64,000 nt of DNA from Microvirga brassicacearum (lineage in GTDB: Bacteria > Pseudomonadota > Alphaproteobacteria > Rhizobiales > Beijerinckiaceae), in the NCBI RefSeq assembly GCF_008757455.1, contig NZ_VCMV01000025.1, positions 62,634 to 126,633 on the forward strand. Reading direction: 5' to 3'. Numbering within the stretch: the stretch's first letter is position 1; the number at the start of each line of letters is the position of its first letter. The translations under genes and the position numbers were made by a program. The notes under the pieces were generated by a model. It did no database searches, had not been told where the DNA came from, and was given only the letters and a program-made list of their open reading frames with translations. This document shows positions 41,273 to 49,322 of this stretch, one piece after another.

Positions 41273-44224
41273 TCACGTCTTTCCGGCCAATGGAGGCTCG
41301 ATCCCTGCCGTACGTTCGTCGCCGGACCACTCGACCTCGTTGGCGGCGCGGTCGATCGGTCGCGCACGCCACCGTTCGGAGAGCAATTTCGCGGCGGCGA
41401 GCGCGGGCGGCGCCAATCGTTTGGCGATCTCGTCGCGCTTGTCGGCGGCTTCCGCGTCGCCCTGCCGTGCCGCGACGTCAAACCACTGATAGGCACGGGG
41501 AAGGTTGCGGGGCGTGCCGAGGCCCCGAGTCAGAAGGACGCCAAGATTGAACTGGCTGTCCCGCAATCCGCCTTCGGCCGCTTCCGTGTACCACCGGAAC
41601 GCCGCTGCATAATCCGGGTCGCCCCGAGAGGCGAGAAGGGTGGCAAGGCGGTGCATCGCCTGCACATTGCCGCCTTGGGCCGCCCGCTCGTACCAGCCTA
41701 TTGCGCGCGGCAGATCCCGTTCGACGCCCAAGCCCTGTTCGTAGATCGCGCCTACACGCTGCTGCGCCGGCGCGAGACCGGCCTGCGCCGCCCGTTCGAA
41801 CAGTTGCGCGGCGTCCGCTCGATCATGCGGGCGGTCGAGGCGATTTGCCATTTCGTAAAGAGCGATGGGGTTTCCCGTGGAGGCCGCGCGCCGCAATGCG
41901 TCCGGAATCGCCCTCGGCAAATCGGCGAAAGCGGCGGCGTCGACGGGTATTGCGGTCGCCGGCAGGCTTGGCGCCTGGATGAGCGATGCGCTTTGGTCCG
42001 TTGTCGGCCGAACGGCTTCGGGCGCGATATCCGCGACCGGCGCAACCGTTCCGGATATCGATGCATGGGACCGGATTGCCACAGTCCCAGTCACCAGTCC
42101 AAGCAGCGCGACACTGAAGAGCAATGGCCGGCGTTGGCCCTCGAAGGTCTTGCGGATGCGCTCGATCAGCGAAGGCGTCGATAGCGGATGGGCGTCCGAG
42201 GGCGCCGTCTCGGCGCCTCCCTTCGGAGAGGCGGCAAGCTCATCCGGGGCCTGCGGCTCGGCCTCGCTCGCGGTATTCGGTTGCGAAGCCCTGCGGGCGG
42301 CCGCAATGAAGCTGGCGCGGACATTGCCGAGATCGGGTTCCTGCCCGGAAATGCTCGTCAGCACCCTGCGTTGTTCCGGACTGACGCCGCCTTGGGCGGG
42401 GGCGGAACCAGAATTGCCCGAGGTTGCCGAAACCTCCTCGATCTGGGAAAGGGCGGCCGCATGGAGGCGTCGAACCGCCGCCTCGAGCCGGTCAGCCGGT
42501 TGCTGTCGGTCGTGAGACTTGGCGAGTATCGGCGCCCGCGCCGCGAGGTCCTGATCGGCGAAACGCGCCACGAGCACCTCCAAAGCCTCGTGGACAGCCC
42601 GAAGGGTTTGGTGGGTCTTGCTGTCGGCGCGGTTCTGCAGCGACTTCAACTCCGCGAAGCCATGCTTGAGCGCCGCAACCTCGCCCGATGCGATGTCGCT
42701 TCCGGGCCGAATTTCGCGGATTGCGGCTTTCGCCGCCTGCTCGGCAATCGCCGCCGCCTCGTCTTGGAGCGCCTTGAGCGAAGGGGGCGATGCTGTCGCT
42801 TGGAGCTTGTCGTGAAGCGCACGGACCAGCAATTCCACACGCGACGTGTCGGCTCGTTCGCCGATCTGGCGAAGATCGGTCTCGAGCGCCTCGAACCGCT
42901 CCCACAGAGGAACCTGCACCGAAGAGGCCTCGAGCGCCTGTCCGATCTGGCTCGAGAGACGATCGAATTGCGCCTGAACCGTCTCGTTTTCCTCAAAACG
43001 CCGTTCAGTGGCGGAGGCCATGCGTTCGGTCAGAAGCGTCAACTGGGCCGCAATCGGTTCGAGATTGGCGGGCTCGCGTTCCGGCCGGCGGGCGAGGGCG
43101 TCAAGCTTGTCGCCGAGACCGCGGATCTGGTCCGGGACATCGTTCGCTTCCTGGCGGGCGACACTGTCGGCAAGCGCGCCGCAGACCTTTTCGAGCGCTG
43201 TTCTCAGGGAGGCAAAATCCGCGCGCCCGACCTGGGTCGAGCGCAGTTCGGCGATCTGGGTCGTCAGCGCCGCGACCTCGATCGACAGGCGCTCGATCTG
43301 CCGCGGCTCGGCGCGATTGGCGAGGTCGTGCCGCATGTCGACGATCTGGCTGCTGAGAAAATCGATAACCGACCGGTCGACGCCGCTCTCCGCCAGCCGA
43401 TCGATCTTGCGCTCGATGCCTTCGATCTCCGCCCCGATCCTGACATGGACGCCGTGCCTTAATTCGTCCGAAAGATCGGCGACTTGGCCGTGCAGCGTGG
43501 CAATGGAACCCGCAAGCGTCAGCACGGCGGTGCCCGACGGCCTCTTGTCGAGGTCTCTCGAAAGACCCTGGAGGCTGCCATTGAGGGCTTCGAGCTCGTC
43601 TCGGGTCGCCAGGGCGGCGAGAGCCACTTTCAGGTCTTCGATCTGTGAACCAATGCTGTCGACCGCGGGGACCCACGGGGCTGCGGATGGCTGATCGAGG
43701 CGTTCGGCCAACCGGGAGACGTCCGTCCGCAGACCGAGCAGGGTATCGGCGAGCGGAGACAGGACCTTGGCCGCCTCCTCGACCGGGAACGCGATCCGGG
43801 CCGGCGCTCGCTCGCGGCGTTCCACCGCGTCGAGGCGGTCCTTGAGCGCCGAAAGAGCATCAGACATGGCCGAGGCCATCCGGTTCTGCGAATCTGCCGA
43901 ATGGCGCACGGAATCGTCGAGCCGTTCTTCGGCCATCGCGATCCAACGGGCGAGTGATTCGACGGCGCTGGCGGGCCGCGCAGGGGCGTCGGTCTCGTCT
44001 TTGGCGGGTCGCCGCGCAACCTGCGCCATCCGGTCGATAATCGCGTCCAGGTTGTCGGCGCTAGTCCGGCGCTCAGCAGACGGGGCCTGGCGCGCCAGGC
44101 GATCAGCCAGAATCTCGCCGACCCAATCCTCGAGGCGCAAGCCCGCTCTGCGCGCAGCTGCCTCCGCCGCGTGACGGGTCACCGGGTCGAGCTCTTCGAG
44201 GTTCGCGAGAACGGGTCGTCTCAT
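41273..44224 (-). CDS. PodJ-like polar organising protein with Sel1 repeats
   Basis: 983 residues, close to the length of Caulobacter PodJ (about 974). Order: a short N-terminal basic region (RHAAEAAARRAGLRLEDWVGEILADRLA), a long acidic/alanine-rich coiled coil (about 80-650), a linker, one membrane helix near 697-717 (LLFSVALLGLVTGTVAI), then four Sel1-type repeats around 785-930 in the periplasm (ADAAQLFERAAQAGLAPAQQRVGAIYEQGLG and similar). PodJ marks the new cell pole and recruits partners in alphaproteobacteria. I see no clear C-terminal peptidoglycan-binding domain, so 'PodJ-like' is the safe name. Confidence 0.85.
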   Translation of the reverse strand: MRRPVLANLEELDPVTRHAAEAAARRAGLRLEDWVGEILADRLARQAPSAERRTSADNLDAIIDRMAQVARRPAKDETDAPARPASAVESLARWIAMAEERLDDSVRHSADSQNRMASAMSDALSALKDRLDAVERRERAPARIAFPVEEAAKVLSPLADTLLGLRTDVSRLAERLDQPSAAPWVPAVDSIGSQIEDLKVALAALATRDELEALNGSLQGLSRDLDKRPSGTAVLTLAGSIATLHGQVADLSDELRHGVHVRIGAEIEGIERKIDRLAESGVDRSVIDFLSSQIVDMRHDLANRAEPRQIERLSIEVAALTTQIAELRSTQVGRADFASLRTALEKVCGALADSVARQEANDVPDQIRGLGDKLDALARRPEREPANLEPIAAQLTLLTERMASATERRFEENETVQAQFDRLSSQIGQALEASSVQVPLWERFEALETDLRQIGERADTSRVELLVRALHDKLQATASPPSLKALQDEAAAIAEQAAKAAIREIRPGSDIASGEVAALKHGFAELKSLQNRADSKTHQTLRAVHEALEVLVARFADQDLAARAPILAKSHDRQQPADRLEAAVRRLHAAALSQIEEVSATSGNSGSAPAQGGVSPEQRRVLTSISGQEPDLGNVRASFIAAARRASQPNTASEAEPQAPDELAASPKGGAETAPSDAHPLSTPSLIERIRKTFEGQRRPLLFSVALLGLVTGTVAIRSHASISGTVAPVADIAPEAVRPTTDQSASLIQAPSLPATAIPVDAAAFADLPRAIPDALRRAASTGNPIALYEMANRLDRPHDRADAAQLFERAAQAGLAPAQQRVGAIYEQGLGVERDLPRAIGWYERAAQGGNVQAMHRLATLLASRGDPDYAAAFRWYTEAAEGGLRDSQFNLGVLLTRGLGTPRNLPRAYQWFDVAARQGDAEAADKRDEIAKRLAPPALAAAKLLSERWRARPIDRAANEVEWSGDERTAGIEPPLAGKT

Positions 44225-44594
44225 GGCCGCGCCTGCGGGGATTGATTTTTCCGACAGCGGCGCGGCCCCACACCAAGCGTCCGTCGCGGCGGCAGGCCAA
44301 TCCCCGGGGCGGCGAAGTGCGGGACTTCGGGAATCAGCGAGCCGACGCCTCAGCTTTCGCCGGGCGTGGTAAAAAAGCCGTTAAGGTGAGGACATTTAAG
44401 CCGATGCGGGGCCGTGAAACCGTCCGCTCTTTCCTTTTCGGTATCCCGCAGCGAAACGCTGCTTCGGCGCAATGTAACTTTGAATCGTCGGGTCTTGCGA
44501 TTACCGCGATTTATGTTATGAAGTATCAAAATCGATGTGGTGCGGGCCGCGTAAGCGGCTGCTCGTACAAGAAGACCGTTTGATGGGGATTTTG
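44225..44594. other. Intergenic region between podJ-like and merR genes
   Basis: About 370 bases without a gene I trust. It must hold the promoters of both divergent genes. On the merR side, TTGCGA (44495-44500) and TATGAA (44517-44522) with 16 bases between form a plausible promoter, and TATGAAGTATC at 44517-44527 resembles half of the palindrome at 46113-46134. Two TTAA blocks (44381 and 44396) are 11 apart, not the seven expected for CtrA. Confidence 0.45.
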
Positions 44595-45020
44595 ATGACC
44601 AGTGCAATGCATGAAAGCTTTGGCGGGGCCAAAGAGGCTGCTGTGCCGACGGAGAGCGATCGCTCCTTCACGATCGGCGATCTCGCCCGCGAGTTCGGCG
44701 TCACTCTCAGGACGCTCCGATTTTACGAGGATCGCGGGCTCCTGTCTCCGCGGCGCGACGGCACCGCACGCATCTACGATTTGCGGGATCGCGACCGTCT
44801 CTCGGTGATCCTCAAGGGCAAGCAGCTCGGCTTCACCCTCACGGAGATCCGCGCCATGCTCGCCGAGGATCGGATCGCCGACGGCGCTGCCGCGAACCTC
44901 AACCTGTCGCTCGACAAGATCGAAGACCAGATCCGTCACCTGGAGCAGCAGCGGGGGGAAATCGACGAAGCGTTGGTGGAGCTCAGAAGCCGGCGCGCCA
45001 GCCTCGCCGTCGCTGCCTGA
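44595..45020 (+). CDS. MerR-family regulator, probable beta-oxidation operon regulator
   Basis: 141 residues. A variable N-terminus precedes the winged helix FTIGDLAREFGVTLRTLRFYEDRGLLSPRRDGTARIYDLRDRDRL (residues about 24-70), then a coiled-coil dimerisation helix. No cysteine cluster is present, so it is not a metal or SoxR-type sensor. MerR proteins of this kind (LiuR-like) often sit next to acyl-CoA dehydrogenase, thiolase and hydroxyacyl-CoA dehydrogenase genes in alphaproteobacteria; here those genes start about 1.2 kb downstream behind a DHFR-like gene. The start at 44595 has GGGGAT ahead; ATG 44583 adds four residues. Confidence 0.88.
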   Translation: MTSAMHESFGGAKEAAVPTESDRSFTIGDLAREFGVTLRTLRFYEDRGLLSPRRDGTARIYDLRDRDRLSVILKGKQLGFTLTEIRAMLAEDRIADGAAANLNLSLDKIEDQIRHLEQQRGEIDEALVELRSRRASLAVAA

Positions 45021-45370
45021 GGCACCTTTTTCCTCGCAACCGCGGCGCTTTCTGACCAGCGGAAACCCCTTACCTCTGAGTCTCGTGGCTTGTGGCCATG
45101 TTTCGCATGGCCGATGGTCGCCGCCCTGCTCAGGCGGTGGCGGTCGCTCCATGATGAGCCGAATCCGCTTCAAGTTGAGAGCAGGGCTTGTGCCACTCGT
45201 AATGCTGGCGAGACGAGGTTGTGGCTTGCTCAATTTCGCGCGAGGGCTGGTTAGCGGTCCTTTGGCTATTCGTCACTCCGACAAAGCGGCGCGCAATCTA
45301 TACCCAGCCTCACTTTTGCGTAATGTCGCCTCAGGCTATTCTGAATACCCTGCGGTGGAGATTTTGCAGC
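45021..45370. other. Gene-poor stretch with two hairpins between merR and DHFR-like gene
   Basis: About 350 bases. It contains a perfect stem-loop, GGCCATG (45094-45100), five-base loop, CATGGCC (45106-45112), and shortly after it a CCGCC/GGCGG arm pair. Neither is followed by a T-run, so termination would be weak or Rho-dependent. Frames across the region give no recognisable protein. It could be the left border of an acquired segment carrying the DHFR-like gene. Confidence 0.4.
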
Positions 45371-45901
45371 ATGGCGAAGCTCGTCTTTGGAATGAACCAG
45401 TCCCTGGACGGCTACGTCGACCACCTGGAGATGCAGACAGGCCCCGCGCTCTTTCGTCATTGGATCGAGCAAGCGCGCGACCTGACGGGCAGTGTGTACG
45501 GTCGCCGCATGTACGAGATCATGCGTTATTGGGACGAAGACCGTCCTGAGTGGAGCGCGGAGCAACGCGAGTTCGCGGCGGCGTGGCGGCGCCAACCGAA
45601 GTGGGTCGTGTCGCGCTCGTTAAAGTCCGTCGGCCCCAACGCCACACTTGTCGAGGATGACATCGAGGCGGTGATACGTGGCCTGAGGGCCCGGCTCGTC
45701 GGGGAGATTGCAGTTTCCGGACCAGACCTAGCACGAAGCCTCACCGACCTTGGTCTTGTTGATGAGTATCGACTCTACTTCCATCCCGTCGTGCTCGGTC
45801 GCGGCAAGCCATTCTTCGCCGGCCCGCGGCCACCACTCCGCCTTGTTTCCACCGATCACGTTGGCGAGGATGTGATTAGGTTGACGTACGTTCCCGCTTA
45901 G
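45371..45901 (+). CDS. Dihydrofolate reductase-family protein (RibD C-terminal fold)
   Basis: 176-residue protein of the broad DHFR/RibD-C superfamily. Seen: MAKLVFGMNQSLDGYVDH (nucleotide-pocket opening), GSVYGRRMYEIMRYW, KWVVSRSL, EIAVSGPDLARSL (glycine-rich cofactor loop) and EYRLYFHPVVLGRGKPFF. This family is usually NADPH-dependent but its substrates are mostly unknown; it is not a standard FolA. It sits alone between merR and the beta-oxidation operon. Flanking gaps of about 350 and 290 bases are unusually long for this compact DNA, which hints at insertion. The start at 45371 has GGAG ten bases upstream. Confidence 0.85.
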   Translation: MAKLVFGMNQSLDGYVDHLEMQTGPALFRHWIEQARDLTGSVYGRRMYEIMRYWDEDRPEWSAEQREFAAAWRRQPKWVVSRSLKSVGPNATLVEDDIEAVIRGLRARLVGEIAVSGPDLARSLTDLGLVDEYRLYFHPVVLGRGKPFFAGPRPPLRLVSTDHVGEDVIRLTYVPA

Positions 45902-46112
45902 TCGCGCGTCTCGCCAGGCGGACTGCGCCGAAGCGCGCCAGACGTGCTTCTGGGGCTGTTGCGGTCGCCAACGATCACCTGCAGGCACTTGCGATCGACG
46001 GTGATGCCAGTGCGCGCCCTGAAGACTCGCACGCCGACGAACTCGTGAGAATCTTGCACCATGGCACCCTCGGGCGCCCAAAGCGCAGGCCGCCCCTTCC
46101 CAACCACAGCTC

Positions 46113-46134
46113 GATAGTTTATATATGAACTATC
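46113..46134. promoter_or_regulatory. 22-bp palindromic operator upstream of the beta-oxidation operon
   Basis: Near-perfect inverted repeat: left arm GATAGTTTATA (46113-46123), right arm TATGAACTATC (46124-46134); 10 of 11 positions are complementary with no spacer. It lies 54 bases upstream of the acyl-CoA dehydrogenase start, where a repressor or MerR-type regulator would act. The right arm differs by one base from TATGAAGTATC at 44517-44527, upstream of merR. Confidence 0.62.
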
Positions 46135-46188
46135 TTTTCGGCAGGTCGTTCACCTGCTGATTCCGGCACGCGATGTGGGAGATGCTCC

Positions 46189-47979
46189 ATGCCCGTCTAC
46201 AAGGCGCCCGTTGACGACGTCATGTTTCTTCTGAACGACGTTTTCCCCATCGAACGGCACAACAACCTTCCGGGTTTCGCCGATGCATCCCCCGAGACGG
46301 TCGAGGCGATCCTGACCGAGGGTGCGAAACTCTGCGAGGAGGTATTCGCACCGCTCAATCTGCCGGGCGACCAGGAGGGTTGCGTCCGGAACGCCGACGG
46401 GTCGGTGACGACGCCGAAGGGCTTCAAGGCAGCCTACGACGCCTATGTAGCCGGCGGCTGGATGGGCCTTTCCATGCCCGAGGCTTTCGGCGGGCAAGGC
46501 CTGCCGACGACGCTCAACGTGATCCTGCAGGAATTCCAGTCCTCCGCCAATCTCGCCCTCGCCATGTATGCGGGCCTCACCCAGGGAGCCATCGCGGCCC
46601 TGCTGCAGCACGGGTCCGAGGATGTGAAGCAAACCTATGTGCCCAAGATGGTGGCGGGGACCTGGACCGGCACCATGAACCTCACGGAGTCCCATTGCGG
46701 CACGGATCTGGGTCTTCTCAAGACCAAGGCCGTGCCGAACGGCGATGGCTCCTATGCCATCTCCGGCACCAAGATTTTCATCTCTTCAGGCGAGCATGAT
46801 TTTGCCGAGAACATCATTCACCTCGTGCTCGCTCGCATTGAGGGCGCTCCCCAAGGCACGAAGGGCATTTCGCTCTTCGTCGTGCCGAAATTCAGCGTGA
46901 GCAACGGCGTGCCGGGTGAACGCAACGGCGTCTCCTGCGGCTCCATCGAGCACAAGATGGGAATTCACGGCAACGCCACCTGCGTGATAAATTACGATGG
47001 CGCACAGGGCTGGCTCATCGGTGAGGAAAATCGCGGGCTTAACGCCATGTTCGTGATGATGAACGAGGCCCGGCTCGCGGTCGGCGTACAGGGTCTGGCG
47101 CAATCCGAGGTCGCCTACCAGAACGCCGTCGCCTATGCGAAGGAGCGGCTGCAGGGCAGGGCGCTGACGGGCCCGGCATTCCCCGACAAGCCGGCGGACC
47201 CGATCATCGTCCATCCCGACGTGCGCCGTACGTTGTTGTCCATCAAGGCTTTCAACGAGGCGGCGCGCGCGCTTCTCGTCTGGACCGCGCTCAAAAGCGA
47301 TGTCGCCCACCGCTCGTCAGACGCCGCCGAACGCCAGGCCGCGGAGGACCATATGGGCCTGATGACGCCTGTCGCCAAAGGCGTCCTGACCGATCTCGGC
47401 TTCGACAATGCGGTGAAGGCGCAGCAGATGTTTGGCGGGCATGGTTACATCGAGGAATCCGGCATGTCGCAGTTCGTGCGCGACGCCCGGATTGCCATGA
47501 TTTACGAAGGCGCCAACGGCATCCAGGCGATGGACCTCGTCGGCCGCAAGCTCGGCAAGGATGGCGGCCGCGCCATGATGGCCTTCTTCAACGAAGTCGC
47601 GGCGTTCTGCCAGCAAAACGCCGACGACGAGGGCATGATTGCCTTCACTGCTCCGCTCCAGAAGGGGCTCGCCGATCTGCAGCAGGCGACCATGTGGTTC
47701 ATGCAGAATGCGATGGCGAAGCCGGACAATGCCGGCGCCGGCGCCACCGACTACATGCACCTCTTCGGCCTTGTCGCCATGGGTTATATGTGGGGCCGAA
47801 TGGCAAGAGCTGCGATCGACACGAAAGCGCGCGGCGAGGGCGACGAGGCGGCGATGGATGCCAAGCTTCTCACCGGACGGTTCTACATGGAACGCCTGAT
47901 GCCCGACACCGCCTCGCGCCTTGCTTGCATCACCACCGGCGCAGATGTCACCATGGCGATGCCGATGGAAGCGTTTTGA
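46189..47979 (+). CDS. Acyl-CoA dehydrogenase with C-terminal extension (DmdC-like)
   Basis: 596-residue FAD acyl-CoA dehydrogenase of the long form typified by DmdC (3-methylmercaptopropionyl-CoA dehydrogenase). Flavin motifs MNLTESHCGTDLGLLKTKA and KIFISSGEHD are present, and the likely catalytic base is E440 in MIYEGANGIQAMDL. The last 130 residues form the acyl-CoA dehydrogenase C-terminal extension. Substrate is not certain: medium/long acyl-CoAs or methylmercaptopropionyl-CoA. The start at 46189 has GGGAGAT. First gene of a three-gene beta-oxidation operon. Confidence 0.93.
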   Translation: MPVYKAPVDDVMFLLNDVFPIERHNNLPGFADASPETVEAILTEGAKLCEEVFAPLNLPGDQEGCVRNADGSVTTPKGFKAAYDAYVAGGWMGLSMPEAFGGQGLPTTLNVILQEFQSSANLALAMYAGLTQGAIAALLQHGSEDVKQTYVPKMVAGTWTGTMNLTESHCGTDLGLLKTKAVPNGDGSYAISGTKIFISSGEHDFAENIIHLVLARIEGAPQGTKGISLFVVPKFSVSNGVPGERNGVSCGSIEHKMGIHGNATCVINYDGAQGWLIGEENRGLNAMFVMMNEARLAVGVQGLAQSEVAYQNAVAYAKERLQGRALTGPAFPDKPADPIIVHPDVRRTLLSIKAFNEAARALLVWTALKSDVAHRSSDAAERQAAEDHMGLMTPVAKGVLTDLGFDNAVKAQQMFGGHGYIEESGMSQFVRDARIAMIYEGANGIQAMDLVGRKLGKDGGRAMMAFFNEVAAFCQQNADDEGMIAFTAPLQKGLADLQQATMWFMQNAMAKPDNAGAGATDYMHLFGLVAMGYMWGRMARAAIDTKARGEGDEAAMDAKLLTGRFYMERLMPDTASRLACITTGADVTMAMPMEAF

Positions 47980-48093
47980 ACCGACGAGCAGCGCGGCCGG
48001 AGTCGCCGCTGCCGGCGAGTGCCCTATTCTGAAGACAATCCCGGGCTTCGCTTGGCGGGCCCGGTACGATGAAAAAAGCCCCGGGAGGCCCCT

Positions 48094-49302
48094 ATGCCTG
48101 AAGCCTACATCTTTGATGCGGTTCGCACGCCCCGCGGGCGCGGCAAGGCCGATGGTGCGCTGCATGAGGTCACGACCGTCGATCTCGCGGTCACGGCCCT
48201 CGATGCCATTCGCCGACGCAACGACCTCAATCCCGAACTCGTCGAGGACGTCGTGCTCGGTTGTGTCGATCCGGTCGGCGAAGCGGGCGGCGACATCGCC
48301 CGCGCGGCGGTGCTGAAGGCAGGCTTCGGCAAGGAAGTGCCGGGCGTGCAGATCAATCGTTTCTGCGCCTCCGGCCTCGATGCAGTGAATCTCGCGGCCG
48401 CGCAGGTGATGGCGGGGATGAAGGACGTTGCCATCGGCGGCGGCGTCGAATCCATGAGCCGTGTCGGCATGGGAGCATCGGGCGGCGCGTGGCCGGTCGA
48501 TCCCGGCGTCGCGATCGCCAATTATTTCCTGCCGCAGGGGATCTCGGCTGATCTGATCGCGACCAAATACGGCTTCTCCCGTGACGATGTCGATGCTTAC
48601 GCGGTCGAGTCGCAGAAGCGCGCGGCGCGGGCCTGGGATGAGGGTCGTTTCGACAAGTCGGTGATCCCGGTCCGGGATATCAACGGCCTTACCATTCTGG
48701 CCAAGGACGAGCATATGCGGCCCTCGACCGACATGCAGTCGCTAGGCCAATTGAAGGCCGCTTTCGTCCAGATGGGCGAGATGGGCGGCTTCGACGCGGT
48801 GGCGATCGCGGCCCATCCGGATGTGGAATTCGTCAACCATGTCCACCATGCCGGCAATTCGTCGGGGATCGTGGATGGTGCGTCGGCGGTTCTCGTCGGC
48901 AGCGAAGAGGGCGCACGCAAAGCCGGCCTTAAGCCGCGTGCCAAGATCAAGGCGTTCGCGTCGTTGGGCTCCGATCTCGCGCTCATGCTTACGGGACCGA
49001 TCGAGGTGTCCGAGCTTGTGCTCAGGAAAGCCGGCATGACGACGGACGACATCGATCTCTTTGAGATCAACGAAGCCTTCTCGGCCGTCGTCCTGCGCTA
49101 CATGCAGGCGATGAAGCTCGATCCAAGCAAGGTGAACGTCAATGGGGGCGCCATCGCCATGGGTCACCCGCTCGGCGCAACCGGCGGCATGATCCTCGGC
49201 ACGGTGCTCGACGAGCTCGAACGGACGGGCAAGAAAACGGCGCTGATCACGTTGTGCGTTGCGGCCGGCATGGGCACGGCAACGATCATCGAGCGCGTAT
49301 AA
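48094..49302 (+). CDS. Acetyl-CoA C-acyltransferase (thiolase)
   Basis: 402-residue thiolase that cleaves 3-ketoacyl-CoA with CoA to acetyl-CoA. Nucleophile C91 is in NRFCASGLDAVN; H358 is in GGAIAMGHPLGATGG and the second cysteine C388 in LCVAAGMGTA. The segment order matches the FadA/AtoB family; degradative direction is implied by the neighbours. A GGGAGG site stands ahead of the start at 48094. Second gene of the operon; the next gene begins 20 bases after its stop. Confidence 0.95.
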   Translation: MPEAYIFDAVRTPRGRGKADGALHEVTTVDLAVTALDAIRRRNDLNPELVEDVVLGCVDPVGEAGGDIARAAVLKAGFGKEVPGVQINRFCASGLDAVNLAAAQVMAGMKDVAIGGGVESMSRVGMGASGGAWPVDPGVAIANYFLPQGISADLIATKYGFSRDDVDAYAVESQKRAARAWDEGRFDKSVIPVRDINGLTILAKDEHMRPSTDMQSLGQLKAAFVQMGEMGGFDAVAIAAHPDVEFVNHVHHAGNSSGIVDGASAVLVGSEEGARKAGLKPRAKIKAFASLGSDLALMLTGPIEVSELVLRKAGMTTDDIDLFEINEAFSAVVLRYMQAMKLDPSKVNVNGGAIAMGHPLGATGGMILGTVLDELERTGKKTALITLCVAAGMGTATIIERV

Positions 49303-49322
49303 GGCGAGGCGGGAGAACGATC

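Noticed and set aside
42188..43462. A 424-codon plus-strand frame opposite the PodJ-like gene
   Set aside because: Arginine-rich shadow of a long coiled-coil gene; no start site or family resemblance.
44381..44399. Two TTAA blocks as a possible CtrA binding site upstream of the podJ-like gene
   Set aside because: The spacer is eleven bases; the CtrA consensus is TTAA-N7-TTAA.
45898..46107. Minus-strand 69-codon frame between the DHFR-like and acyl-CoA dehydrogenase genes
   Set aside because: Arg/Ser/Pro-rich product, no convincing ribosome site or recognisable domain; too weak to call a gene.
48019..48075. GC-rich partial hairpin between the acyl-CoA dehydrogenase and thiolase genes
   Set aside because: Six-base stem with a twelve-base loop and no T-run; insufficient for a terminator call inside an apparent operon.
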